Source: Hymenobacter elongatus (GTDB lineage: Bacteria > Bacteroidota > Bacteroidia > Cytophagales > Hymenobacteraceae). From it: 64,000 nt of DNA. A model generated the notes under the pieces. The model saw only the letters and a list, made by a program, of their open reading frames with translations, had not been told where the DNA came from and did no database searches. The first letter of the stretch is position 1. Each line of letters starts with the position of its first letter. Shown here piece by piece: positions 1 to 8,182 of the stretch. The position numbers were made by a program, and so were the translations under genes. Location: NCBI RefSeq assembly GCF_004745955.1, contig NZ_SRLD01000018.1, positions 36,842 through 100,841 on the forward strand, in the 5' to 3' direction.

Positions 1-75
1 GAAGCATCTCGCGTGCTGACGCCTGATGACTAATCCAACGTCAGGACGCGAGGTTCCTCGGCAATCTCGGAACGA
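1..75. repeat. Edge of a palindromic intergenic repeat
   Basis: An inverted repeat has 14-nt arms at 8-21 and 39-52 with one mismatch. It begins with GAAGCATCTC, a string also present in the long hairpins near 0.65 kb and 60.55 kb. It looks like a cut-off or diverged member of the same intergenic repeat family and may act as a terminator downstream of moaE. Confidence 0.45.
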
Positions 76-104
76 CGTGCTTTTGTATTCTCTTGAACAC
101 CCTT

Positions 105-521
105 CTACGGGTGAGCCGCTACCCACACGGAGCCGTCTTCGTATTCCTCTTTTTTCCAAATCGGTACCACCTCTTTGATAGTATCGATAATGTACTGGCA
201 GGCGGCAAAGGAGTCGGCGCGGTGGGGCGTGGATACGGCTACGACCACGGCTACGTCGCCGATTTCCAGGCGGCCTTTGCGGTGCGTTACGGCTATTTGG
301 CGCAGCATGGGCCATTTTTCCTGCGCCTGCTCGGCCACGCGGCGCATCTGCTTGAGGGCCATGGAATCGTAGGCCTCGTAGTCGAGGCGCACCACGCGGC
401 GGCCGGTGCTCTGGTTGCGTACGGTGCCGATAAAGGTATTGACGGCCCCGGCCCCATCATCCTGCACCGACGCCAGCACGGCGGCCACGTCGATGGGTTG
501 GTCAGTAAGTTCTATCTGCAT
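105..521 (-). CDS. moaE: Molybdopterin synthase catalytic subunit MoaE
   Basis: Large subunit of molybdopterin synthase, which uses the thiocarboxylated MoaD C-terminus to put two sulfurs into cyclic pyranopterin monophosphate. The 138 residues match the usual family length. The conserved TFIGTVR region near the N-terminus and the lysine-rich VVPIWKKE active-site stretch near the C-terminus are both visible. It lies on the same strand as moaD, with a hairpin repeat filling the 249-bp gap between them, so the two may be transcribed together. moaC, moeA and mog are not in the window and may lie to the left. Cytoplasmic. Confidence 0.95.
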   Translation of the reverse strand: MQIELTDQPIDVAAVLASVQDDGAGAVNTFIGTVRNQSTGRRVVRLDYEAYDSMALKQMRRVAEQAQEKWPMLRQIAVTHRKGRLEIGDVAVVVAVSTPHRADSFAACQYIIDTIKEVVPIWKKEEYEDGSVWVAAHP

Positions 522-638
522 CGTGGGAAGTGATAATCGGTAATGAGCCGTTTCGCCAGCCCAGCCAGCAAGTGCTCCTTACTACTTCTTAAGTACTGGA
601 CTTGTTCTTGAATTAGGAACCGATACTAAAATTCGACT

Positions 639-722
639 GTCATGCTGAGCAAAGTCGAAGCATCTCTACCGCAATGCTAATTACCACTGCGGTAGAGATG
701 CTTCGACTTTGCTCAGCATGAC
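639..722. repeat. Long perfect hairpin repeat (REP/MITE-like)
   Basis: Two perfect 35-nt arms (639-673 and 688-722) flank a 14-nt loop. The arm core contains GTCGAAGCATCTCTACC, which recurs exactly in the hairpin at 60545-60621 and in variant form at 26877-26966. The element fills the moaD-moaE gap. A T-rich run follows on the plus strand, so it could also stop transcription. Confidence 0.85.
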
Positions 723-770
723 GCTCTTTTTTCGTTTTGCTTTATTCAGCAACAAGTCTACTACCTGAGC

Positions 771-1013
771 CTATCCGCCACTAACGGGCGGAATCAGGGC
801 TACTTCGTCCCGCTCCTGAAGCTGGTAGTCGTCGGTGGCATAGTCGCTGTTCACGGCCACGGCGAAGCTCGTCAGCTCCCGGAGCGCGGGGTAGTGGGCA
901 CGCAGCTGGTCAATCAGGCCCGCTACCGACTGCTGGTCGGGGGTATCGAGGTCGAGCACCGAGCTGCCGACTATTTCTTTGGCAATGCCAAAAAGCGCTA
1001 TTTTCAGTTTCAT
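771..1013 (-). CDS. moaD: Molybdopterin synthase sulfur carrier subunit MoaD
   Basis: Ubiquitin-like sulfur carrier of 80 residues ending in Gly-Gly (PPVSGG), the tail that is adenylated by a MoeB-type E1 and thiocarboxylated. The beta-grasp pattern is visible: a VALIPPVSGG end and an N-terminal MKLKIALFG strand. It partners MoaE, encoded just downstream on the same strand, and probably the MoeB-rhodanese protein at 5328-6437. It is divergent from moaA across about 130 bp. Confidence 0.93.
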   Translation of the reverse strand: MKLKIALFGIAKEIVGSSVLDLDTPDQQSVAGLIDQLRAHYPALRELTSFAVAVNSDYATDDYQLQERDEVALIPPVSGG

Positions 1014-1142
1014 TTGCTGTTGTGTCTGCAGAAGCAGTATACGGGCTGCGGCGGGAACAGAAAAGCCGATTGGCGGTTTTTTGTTCTGAATCTCTTTTGG
1101 CCGTGTTTGCGTTGAGGCAATAGTTGTTTTTCTAGCTGGTTT

Positions 1143-2150
1143 ATGTCCGTTGCTCCCACTGTCTTATTCGATACCCACGGCCGGCCGTTGGAATACCTGC
1201 GCTTGGCCGTTACGGACCGCTGCAATCTGCGCTGCTTCTACTGCATGCCCGAGGAAGGCATCCAGTATCTGCCCAAGCAGGAGCTGCTGACGTACGAGGA
1301 AATGGAGCGCGTCGTGAGCATTCTGGCTGGTATGGGCGTGCGCAAAGTGCGCCTCACCGGCGGCGAGCCATTCGTGCGCCGCGACTTAGTACCCTTCATC
1401 AGCCGGTTGAGCCAGATTCCGGGCATCGACGACATCAGCCTCACTACCAACGGCGTGCTGACGGCCCCGCACATTCCAGAGCTGGCCCGCCTGGGCATCC
1501 GCACCGTCAATCTGAGCCTCGATACGCTCGACCGCGCCCGGTTTGCCCGCATTACCCGCCGCGACGAGCTGCCCCGCGTGCTCGACACGTTTTACGCCTT
1601 ACTGGCGGCTGGCATCAAGGTGAAGATCAATGCCGTGGTAATGGACGGGCAGAACATCGAAGACCTTGTGCCCCTGGCCGAGCTAACCCGGGAGTTGCCG
1701 GTTGAGGTGCGCTTTATTGAGGAAATGCCTTTCAATGGCGGGAGCCACGGCGCTATCCAGATTCCCTGGAGCCACCTGCGCATTCGGGAGCACCTTGAGC
1801 AGCACCTGGGCCTGCTGACGCCACTGCCTTCCCGGCCCGGCGACACGGCGTCGCACTACACGGCGGTGGGCCACCAGGGCCAGCTGGGCATCATAGCGGC
1901 CTACTCACGCACGTTTTGTGGCACCTGCAACCGCTTGCGCCTCACGGCCGAAGGAGGCCTCAAAACCTGCCTCTACGACCAGGGCGTGCTCGATGTACGG
2001 GCTCTGCTGCGCGGCGGCTCCGCCGACGCGGAAGTAGCAGTGGCGTTGGCGGCAGCCTTCCGCCACCGCGCTGCCAACGGATTCGAGGCCGAGCGGCAGC
2101 GCCCCGTACATCAGCTCAGCTTCGAGTCGATGAGCACGATTGGGGGTTAA
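1143..2150 (+). CDS. moaA: GTP 3',8-cyclase MoaA (radical SAM)
   Basis: First enzyme of molybdenum cofactor synthesis, rearranging GTP with SAM and two 4Fe-4S clusters. The N-terminal cluster motif CNLRCFYC (Cys27, Cys31, Cys34) and the C-terminal cluster cysteines (Cys259, Cys262, Cys276) are all present. The protein ends in the Gly-Gly tail typical of functional MoaA. Its 335 residues are normal length. It is divergent from moaD and moaE, so a shared control region probably lies at 1014-1142. No partner MoaC gene was seen in the window. Confidence 0.96.
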   Translation: MSVAPTVLFDTHGRPLEYLRLAVTDRCNLRCFYCMPEEGIQYLPKQELLTYEEMERVVSILAGMGVRKVRLTGGEPFVRRDLVPFISRLSQIPGIDDISLTTNGVLTAPHIPELARLGIRTVNLSLDTLDRARFARITRRDELPRVLDTFYALLAAGIKVKINAVVMDGQNIEDLVPLAELTRELPVEVRFIEEMPFNGGSHGAIQIPWSHLRIREHLEQHLGLLTPLPSRPGDTASHYTAVGHQGQLGIIAAYSRTFCGTCNRLRLTAEGGLKTCLYDQGVLDVRALLRGGSADAEVAVALAAAFRHRAANGFEAERQRPVHQLSFESMSTIGG

Positions 2151-2176
2151 GAAAGGCAGATTTCAGGGTGGCCTGG

Positions 2177-2962
2177 TTAGTTGCGCCCAAGGCTCGTATG
2201 CACATCAACGGCCGTCCGACGACCATTTTGATAAGCAGGACACCACGGTGGGGTGTTGCGTACTGCGGCTTCCAGCGCCCGGCGGGCCGAGGAGTCCAAT
2301 GCAAGTTGATTGCCAACGGCTTGTAGTGTAGCAAACCCCAGGGCGTCGATTCTAAGGTCTAACGCTAACACCGAGCCGCGCTTTAGCTGTTGCCGTAGCG
2401 GCGCGGTGGTCAGCACGCTTTCTACATAGTTGACGAAACCAAACGTATCGTAGGCGACAAATTGTGGAGCACGGTTGGCGAGTAGCGTACTAGGAGCCGG
2501 AGCCGGCGCAGTGGGACTTATCGGCAACTCATCGGCCATGCGGCTGGCCGCGCTGCTATAGGCTTTCTGTTGGCTCAAGAATAAAGTGGTCGATTCGCTT
2601 TTCACAAAAAGCGGCACGTTCAGACTGTCACGCACGGCAAATACCACGGTCGGAAAATTGCCCGCCCACTGATAGCAAACTATATCGGCATACAGAAACC
2701 GGGGCGCGGACGGCTTTTCCAGCAGCTGCCGCAGCGTGTCCGGCTCCGTGATGACGCGGTAGCCCTGGGCTTGTAATTTCTGTCTTAGCGGAGCCAGCAC
2801 GGGGCCAAAGTCCTTGGTAGCGTTTATCAGCAGTGGCCCGGCCGGATTTGACACGCTTATATAAATTAGTACTTGTTGGGCTTTGGCTTTGGCCGCCAGC
2901 AACGTAAAAGCACAAAGCAGCAGCCAACCGGCACAATGAGAAATCAACAGGGACCGGTGCAT
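2177..2962 (-). CDS. Secreted protein with TonB C-terminal-like domain
   Basis: Unrecognised protein of about 261 residues. The start at MHRSLL gives a clean signal peptide ending near AKAQQ; an alternative start lies three codons upstream. The last 70 residues (AALEAAVRNTPPWCPA... followed by QNGR) resemble the TonB C-terminal domain seen in many Bacteroidota proteins, but there is no N-terminal membrane anchor with a proline-rich linker. It therefore probably works in the periplasm or is exported rather than energising receptors. It lies between moaA and a lipoprotein gene, on the opposite strand to both, and nothing ties it to cofactor synthesis. Confidence 0.55.
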   Translation of the reverse strand: MHRSLLISHCAGWLLLCAFTLLAAKAKAQQVLIYISVSNPAGPLLINATKDFGPVLAPLRQKLQAQGYRVITEPDTLRQLLEKPSAPRFLYADIVCYQWAGNFPTVVFAVRDSLNVPLFVKSESTTLFLSQQKAYSSAASRMADELPISPTAPAPAPSTLLANRAPQFVAYDTFGFVNYVESVLTTAPLRQQLKRGSVLALDLRIDALGFATLQAVGNQLALDSSARRALEAAVRNTPPWCPAYQNGRRTAVDVHTSLGRN

Positions 2963-3190
2963 GGCGTACATATAGTGTTTGCATGTATGGAGCTAAACAC
3001 TCATCAAGGTAAATAGAATATCAGTGCGGCTGGCGCTGTTTCCACGCGCACTACCCCTACCGTAGCTCACGCTGCTCAGTGTGACCGTCTGATGATTTTC
3101 AGAACCTACCTGGCATCTTAGAGCTTGGAGTCAGCTGTTACTAAGCGTTGTTTTCTACTATATTGGTCCTTCAGTATACCTCTTCCCACC

Positions 3191-3967
3191 ATGAATATTC
3201 CTCTACGCTTACGAGGCCAGTTTGCTGTGTTGCTTGTGCTCCTGCTCGCTCTGGTTTCGTGCTCGCGCAAGGAAGATATCAGCCCGAAAAATGGTACTGT
3301 TATAGGCAGCATCAGCCCGGCAGGTGCGGCCACCGGCCTCACGCTTACTGCCACCGATGGCAAAGTATACACGGCCACGCCCGACGCTCTTACCGGAAGC
3401 TTTACGGTAGCCCAACTGCCCCTAGGCAACTATTCAATAACCACAACCCCCGCTGTGGGCTACACTATTCCGGCACCGGTTTCCGTAGCCGTGTCCGCCA
3501 CTTCTACCACTGTGGCCCCCATCAAGCTGAGCCGTGATGGTATTATCCGGGGCAGTATGACATGGACTGTTGGCGGCACAACGTTTACCGCGTCCCGGTT
3601 TTATGGGGAGTTAAGCAACACCATTGTCTCTATCGTTGGAGCCACCCAACTCAACGGAGCCTGGCACGAAGTAGCACTAGTTATTCCGATGAAGGATCAG
3701 GCAGGCAACCTTGTTTTCAAAGGCGTGGGCACCTACATTCTGGGAACCGGGGAATACCCGTTTGGCAAGTACGTGGACAATACCAACAGTGGAAATGCTA
3801 CCTACTCAACCTGGCTTGCCAACAAGCCCGTCGGCACCGTTGTCGTAACGAGCTACAACGATGTGAACCGCACTATTGGCGGCACCTTTGAATTCGAGGC
3901 AGCAGCTAATCTAAATACGACGGGCAGCGTCACAGTTAGTAAGGGAAGCTTCAACTTCCAGTTTTAA
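3191..3967 (+). CDS. Lipoprotein with carboxypeptidase-regulatory-like domain
   Basis: About 258 residues from the ATG at 3191, chosen because it gives a short basic n-region, a hydrophobic stretch and the lipobox LVSCS. After the anchor comes a prealbumin-like beta domain (GSISPAGAATGLTLTATDG pattern, residues ~32-100), then a beta-rich C-terminal half of unknown family with features of small Bacteroidota surface lipoproteins (possibly DUF6252-like). The function is unknown. The next gene on its right converges on it, with a shared terminator-like hairpin between them. Confidence 0.6.
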   Translation: MNIPLRLRGQFAVLLVLLLALVSCSRKEDISPKNGTVIGSISPAGAATGLTLTATDGKVYTATPDALTGSFTVAQLPLGNYSITTTPAVGYTIPAPVSVAVSATSTTVAPIKLSRDGIIRGSMTWTVGGTTFTASRFYGELSNTIVSIVGATQLNGAWHEVALVIPMKDQAGNLVFKGVGTYILGTGEYPFGKYVDNTNSGNATYSTWLANKPVGTVVVTSYNDVNRTIGGTFEFEAAANLNTTGSVTVSKGSFNFQF

Positions 3968-3974
3968 GCAAGCC

Positions 3975-4015
3975 GTAGTGAAATAGCCCGTTTTTGCGGG
4001 CGGCTACTTTCACTT
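3975..4015. terminator. Putative bidirectional terminator
   Basis: GC-rich imperfect hairpin (AGCCCG - TTTTTG - CGGGC core, with outer GTGAAA and TTTCAC pairing) between two convergent genes, slightly overlapping the last codons of the transporter gene. Confidence 0.4.
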
Positions 4016-5209
4016 TCCCAAGCCCACCCAACCGCGCCGCATGGCGTAGTACACGGCTGTGCCTATCACCAAGCCTACCAAGTAGCCGTAGGGCAGGCCG
4101 CTGCATAGCACGCCCACCAGCAGAGCCACCGTCAGGTCAGCTTTGGAAGTGGCTAAGTCGCGCAGCAGGGTGGCCAGCGTGAGGGCTTCGAACAGCAGCA
4201 GCACCCCCAGAATCGGCAAGGGGAAAATCTGCACAACCTCGGCGAAGCCCTGGCTGAAAAACAAGCCCAGCACCAGAAACAGGCATCCGTAGAGCACCAC
4301 CGAGCCGCCGGTGCGCGCCCCAAACGCGTAGTGCCCCACCATGCCGCCCGAACCGTGGCACACCGGAAAACCACCGAAAAACGGCGCTACTACATTCATC
4401 AGGGCATACGTGAGGCTGATCTGGCGCACCGTCACCTGCCGTTCGGGGTAGTGGTCGTGAATAACCTGGCGGGTAGCCAGAATAGAGTTGCCGAGCGACA
4501 ACGGAATCTGGGGCAGGGCCAGCAGAATGGCCCCGGTGATAATATCGGCGCGCTGCGGCACATGCCAGGCAGGCAAGTGCAGGCCAATGGCCCGCTGGGC
4601 CGTAGCGAGGTCGAGTTTGAACACCAGCGCGTAGAGCACGCCCAGCGCAATAACCACCAGCGCGGCCGGCCAGCGGCGGTTGCCCAGCAGCAGCACCGTC
4701 ACGACGAAAGCGGCGGCGGCCAGCGCGTAGCCGGCGGTACCGTCGGCGGGCACATATTCTTTCAGCGCCAGCGTGGCCAGCTGCAGGGCCAGCCCAAACT
4801 GAATACCGCGCACCACGGGCTTCGGAATCAGCCGGGCCAGGGCATCGATGAGGCCCGTAACCGAGAGCAGCAGCATGCTCACGCCAATAGCCAGGCCCCC
4901 GCCAAAAATGATACGGCCAGGAATTTTCTGGGCGATAACCAGCGCGGCAAAGGCTTTCAGGGGCTGCACCGGCATGGGCATGCCATACCACAGGCCCGAA
5001 AACATCTGTAGCAGTCCAAACACGATGAGCAGCCCGGCACTATCGACGCCAGAGGCGGCAATGACGCCAATGAGCAGCGGCAAATCGGTGCCCAAATCGC
5101 CAAAGGCCCCGGCCAGCTCGTTACGATCGAAGCGAATACGGCGGACGGGCGCGGGAGCAGTGAGCGGCACAGGAATTCGTAGTAGAAGCGAAGAAAACCG
5201 GAAGAGCAA
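4010..5209 (-). CDS. Molybdate transporter, MOT1/SulP-like family
   Basis: Multi-pass membrane protein of about 399 residues. Two internally related signatures mark the MOT1-type molybdate/sulfate transporter family: GAFGDLGTDLPLLIG followed by GMPMPVQPLKA in the first half, and GGFPVCHGSGGMVGHY followed by FGARTGG in the second half. It sits inside a molybdopterin and molybdoenzyme cluster, which supports molybdate over sulfate as substrate. No ModABC system is seen nearby, so this may be the main molybdate entry route for the locus. It is co-directional with the moeB-like gene, about 120 bp upstream. Confidence 0.85.
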   Translation of the reverse strand: MLFRFSSLLLRIPVPLTAPAPVRRIRFDRNELAGAFGDLGTDLPLLIGVIAASGVDSAGLLIVFGLLQMFSGLWYGMPMPVQPLKAFAALVIAQKIPGRIIFGGGLAIGVSMLLLSVTGLIDALARLIPKPVVRGIQFGLALQLATLALKEYVPADGTAGYALAAAAFVVTVLLLGNRRWPAALVVIALGVLYALVFKLDLATAQRAIGLHLPAWHVPQRADIITGAILLALPQIPLSLGNSILATRQVIHDHYPERQVTVRQISLTYALMNVVAPFFGGFPVCHGSGGMVGHYAFGARTGGSVVLYGCLFLVLGLFFSQGFAEVVQIFPLPILGVLLLFEALTLATLLRDLATSKADLTVALLVGVLCSGLPYGYLVGLVIGTAVYYAMRRGWVGLGK

Positions 5210-5327
5210 AGCGTGGCAAACGGCAACAAGCCACTTACCCCTCGCCTGGAATCAGCGGGCTGGAATAGCGGGCCTTCAGCTACGCGAAATAGATGCTTCG
5301 CGCTGCCGGGGCAGCAAAGCTACGGCC

Positions 5328-6437
5328 TTAATACGTGGGCATGGCCGGATCGACTTCGGTAGCCCAAGCGTGCACACCGCCCGTGAGGTTAACAAGGTTA
5401 TCGAAACCGAACTCCTGCTGCAGCTGTGCAATAGCCCGGCTGCTGCGCCCGCCGTGGTGGCAATACACGACGATGGGCTGGTGACGCGGCAGCTCCTGGG
5501 CGCGCTCAGCTAGGCTGCTCACCGGCATCAGCACCGCGCCGGGCAGGCGGCACAGCGCGTATTCGGCCGGCTCGCGCACATCCAGCACAAACGGCGGCAG
5601 CGCCGCCGTCAGCTGCTGCCGGAGCTGTGTGGGCGTAACGGCGGCCACCAGCGGCTGGCACAGCTCGGCGTAATCGGCGGGGTTGGCCGTGTCAAGGTTG
5701 ATACGTGCCCGCTCGGGGTGGCGGACAAACCGCAGGGCGCGGGTTTGGAACGACAGCGCGTCGAAAAGCCACAGCCGGCCGCTGAGAATTTCGCCCAGCC
5801 CCAGAATAACCTTGAGGGCTTCGGTGGCCTGAGCGCACCCAACCAGTCCCGGTAGTACGCCCAGCACGCCGGTGGCGGCACAGTTGGGCGCCTGGGCGGC
5901 CGAGGGTGGCTGCGCAAACAGGCAGCGGTAGGTGGGCCCGCCCTGGTAGTTGAACACCGAAACCTGGCCTTCGAACTTATAGATGGCCCCCGAAATCAGG
6001 GGCTTGTCTGCACTCACGCAGGCATCGTTGAGCAGGTATCGAGTCGGGAAGTTATCGGAGCCGTCGATGACCAGGTCGTAGCGCGCTACCAGCGCGCGCA
6101 CCGAAACCCGGTCGACGCGGCGCGGCACTACTTCGCACTGCACCAAGGGATTGAGCCGCTGCACAGCCTGGGCGGCGGCTTCGGCTTTGTTCTGCCCCAG
6201 CTGGGCGGGCCCGAACAGAATCTGACGCTGCAGGTTGCTGGCTTCCACCTGGTCGCCGTCGGCAATGCCCAGCGTGCCGACACCGGCGGCGGCCAAATAC
6301 TGGAGCACCGGGCAGCCCAAGCCTCCGGCACCCACCACCAGCACGCGGGCGGCCTTGAGTCGCAGCTGCCCGGCTTCCCCTATTTCGGGCAGCTGCACAT
6401 GACGTTTGTAGCGTTGCCGCTCTTCGGAAGTAAGCAT
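5328..6437 (-). CDS. moeB: MoeB/ThiF-type E1 adenylyltransferase fused to rhodanese
   Basis: Activates the MoaD C-terminus and, through its rhodanese domain, may deliver sulfur to it. From the ATG at 6437 (start of MLTSEERQRY) it has 369 residues. The ATP-binding VVGAGGLGCPV motif, the DGSDNFPTRY loop and the GVLGVLPGLVG region mark the E1 domain (~1-260). A C-terminal rhodanese domain (~270-369) has DVREPAEY and the active-site loop YCHHGGRS. The four zinc cysteines of E. coli MoeB are not conserved: the first pair reads TYRC and the second is absent. An upstream ATG at 6524 would add 29 unlikely residues. Confidence 0.9.
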   Translation of the reverse strand: MLTSEERQRYKRHVQLPEIGEAGQLRLKAARVLVVGAGGLGCPVLQYLAAAGVGTLGIADGDQVEASNLQRQILFGPAQLGQNKAEAAAQAVQRLNPLVQCEVVPRRVDRVSVRALVARYDLVIDGSDNFPTRYLLNDACVSADKPLISGAIYKFEGQVSVFNYQGGPTYRCLFAQPPSAAQAPNCAATGVLGVLPGLVGCAQATEALKVILGLGEILSGRLWLFDALSFQTRALRFVRHPERARINLDTANPADYAELCQPLVAAVTPTQLRQQLTAALPPFVLDVREPAEYALCRLPGAVLMPVSSLAERAQELPRHQPIVVYCHHGGRSSRAIAQLQQEFGFDNLVNLTGGVHAWATEVDPAMPTY

Positions 6438-6826
6438 GAAGCAAGTGTTGGAGCGTAGTGGGGAGTATAAAGAAAGTTGATTCCGTCCTGCCTTGATTAA
6501 CACACGCCAGAGCAAGCAGAACACATGTATCAGAACTCTTTTGCCCGCTCTTGTGTGCAGCTAGGGAGTGAAAGTTGGGTTAGTGTAGCTACGGGACTTT
6601 GGTGGTGTCGCACAAGTCAGCACTCTTACCTCCTGGCCCGTATACGGCCATTGCAAGGGCAGCGGCCTGAAACCTTTGCTTCCCCGTCGACAGAAGAAGC
6701 GGAGAAGCAGGGGCAGTTTTCAAACTTGCGGTACGACCCAAAAGTTATTCTTTTACTGCCAGCAGAAACGCGGCCACCGGCATCCGGTTGCGCTGCTTCA
6801 GCCCGCAAAACTCAGCATTTTTCCGC
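6438..6826. promoter_or_regulatory. Divergent control region between moeB and fdhD
   Basis: 389 bp without a convincing gene. On the plus strand a near-match to a Bacteroidota promoter is seen: TTG at 6651, 17 nt spacer, AACCTTTG at 6671-6678 (consensus TAnnTTTG), about 150 bp before fdhD. No clear equivalent was found for the moeB direction. Confidence 0.3.
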
Positions 6827-7720
6827 ATGCCAACGCCCCCCGTATTTCTGCCGCCTACCAGCTACGACTACCTCACGGTGCAGAAAGTGACCGGGGCTGA
6901 GAGCAGCGCCGCCTCCGACGTGGTAGCGGCGGAAGAGCCGCTGGAAATTCGTCTCGGCTTTGGCCCCGCCCACCAGCGGGAGCACCGCACGCTGGCCATC
7001 ACCATGCGCACGCCGGGCCACGACATGGAGCTGACAGCCGGCTTCCTGCTCACCGAAGGCATCATCCGGAGCCGTGCCGACCTGACGGGCATCCGCTACT
7101 GCCCCGATGTGGAAAAGGAGGAGGAGCGCGAAAACGTGGTGCGGGCCGAGCTGGCCGAAAGCCTGGACGTATCGTTGCCGCGCCTGGAGCGCCACTTTTA
7201 CACGTCCTCCAGCTGCGGGGTATGCGGCAAAACCAGCATCGACGCCGTGCATGCCGCGGCTTGCCCCGTGCTGCCGACTACCGGGCCCTACGTGGCCGCC
7301 GAAGTCATTCATGCGCTACCGGCTCGGCAGCGGGCGGCTCAGGCGCTGTTCGAGCAAACCGGGGGCCTGCACGCGGCGGCCTTGTTTTCGCCCGAGGGTG
7401 CGCTGCTGCTGCTACGCGAAGACGTGGGCCGCCACAACGCCCTGGACAAAGTAATTGGGGCGGCGCTGCTGCAAGAGTGGCTTCCGCTGCACAACACGGT
7501 TTTGCTGGTCAGTGGCCGGGCGTCGTTCGAGCTGGTGCAGAAGGCCGCCGTGGCCGGCATTCCGGTGTTGGCGGCCGTGGGGGCACCCAGTTCGCTAGCG
7601 GTGCGGGCCGCCACCGATTTTGGCATGACCCTCTGCGGCTTCGTGCGGCAGCAGCGCTACAATATCTATTGCGGCGCGTGGCGCATCCAGACTGAAGCAG
7701 GAAATATGCCCGGGAAATAG
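6827..7720 (+). CDS. fdhD: Formate dehydrogenase accessory sulfurtransferase FdhD
   Basis: Transfers sulfur to the molybdenum cofactor of formate-dehydrogenase-type enzymes. The start at 6827 (MPTPPVFLPP) is preferred to the ATG 13 codons upstream. The family's cysteine pair is present as SSCGVCGKTS (Cys130, Cys133). So is the conserved REDVGRHNALDKVIG motif, followed by a VSGRASFELVQKA stretch. About 297 residues, normal for the family. It heads a plus-strand set fdhD - small unknown - molybdoenzyme, which fits its role in maturing the enzyme encoded at 8183-10741. Confidence 0.95.
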   Translation: MPTPPVFLPPTSYDYLTVQKVTGAESSAASDVVAAEEPLEIRLGFGPAHQREHRTLAITMRTPGHDMELTAGFLLTEGIIRSRADLTGIRYCPDVEKEEERENVVRAELAESLDVSLPRLERHFYTSSSCGVCGKTSIDAVHAAACPVLPTTGPYVAAEVIHALPARQRAAQALFEQTGGLHAAALFSPEGALLLLREDVGRHNALDKVIGAALLQEWLPLHNTVLLVSGRASFELVQKAAVAGIPVLAAVGAPSSLAVRAATDFGMTLCGFVRQQRYNIYCGAWRIQTEAGNMPGK

Positions 7721-7802
7721 GCAATTATCCTGTCTTGGTTTTACCCTTTACCACGCACCTGCGTACTTCTACATTCCTGCTTTTACCTCCTGTGCTCTAC
7801 CC

Positions 7803-8126
7803 ATGAAGCTCCGTCTCGAAGACAACTCGCTCCGCCTGCGCCTTTCGGAGGCCGAAGTCCGGCACTTCGCTGCTACCGGCCGGGTAGCGGTGGGCATGGC
7901 GCTGGGGCCCACCCAGCAGGAGAGCCTGACCTACGCGCTGGAACGGGCTGATTCGGAGGAATTTCGCGTTACGTATGGCACGGGCACCCTTACGGTGAAG
8001 GTGCCCGCCGCTTTGGCCGACACCTGGACCAGCACCACCCAAAATGGCCTTTCCGCCACCCTGATGGTAGCTAAAAACCAACCGTTACGTATTCTGGTTG
8101 AGAAAGACCTGGATTGCAGTCATTAG
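7803..8126 (+). CDS. Small conserved protein of molybdoenzyme clusters
   Basis: A 107-residue cytoplasmic protein without signal peptide or membrane segments. It starts MKLRLEDNSLRLRLSEAEV and ends ILVEKDLDCSH, with a Cys-His near the end. I associate this N-terminal pattern with a Bacteroidota family of unknown function (DUF7009), from memory only. It lies between fdhD and the molybdoenzyme gene on the same strand, with gaps of about 82 and 56 bp, so it is probably co-transcribed. A role in assembly, metal handling or regulation of the enzyme is an inference from position. Confidence 0.7.
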   Translation: MKLRLEDNSLRLRLSEAEVRHFAATGRVAVGMALGPTQQESLTYALERADSEEFRVTYGTGTLTVKVPAALADTWTSTTQNGLSATLMVAKNQPLRILVEKDLDCSH

Positions 8127-8182
8127 ACTATCAGGCTCCGCTCCACGCATTCCTTACATCCACGCCGCCACCGACACCTACT

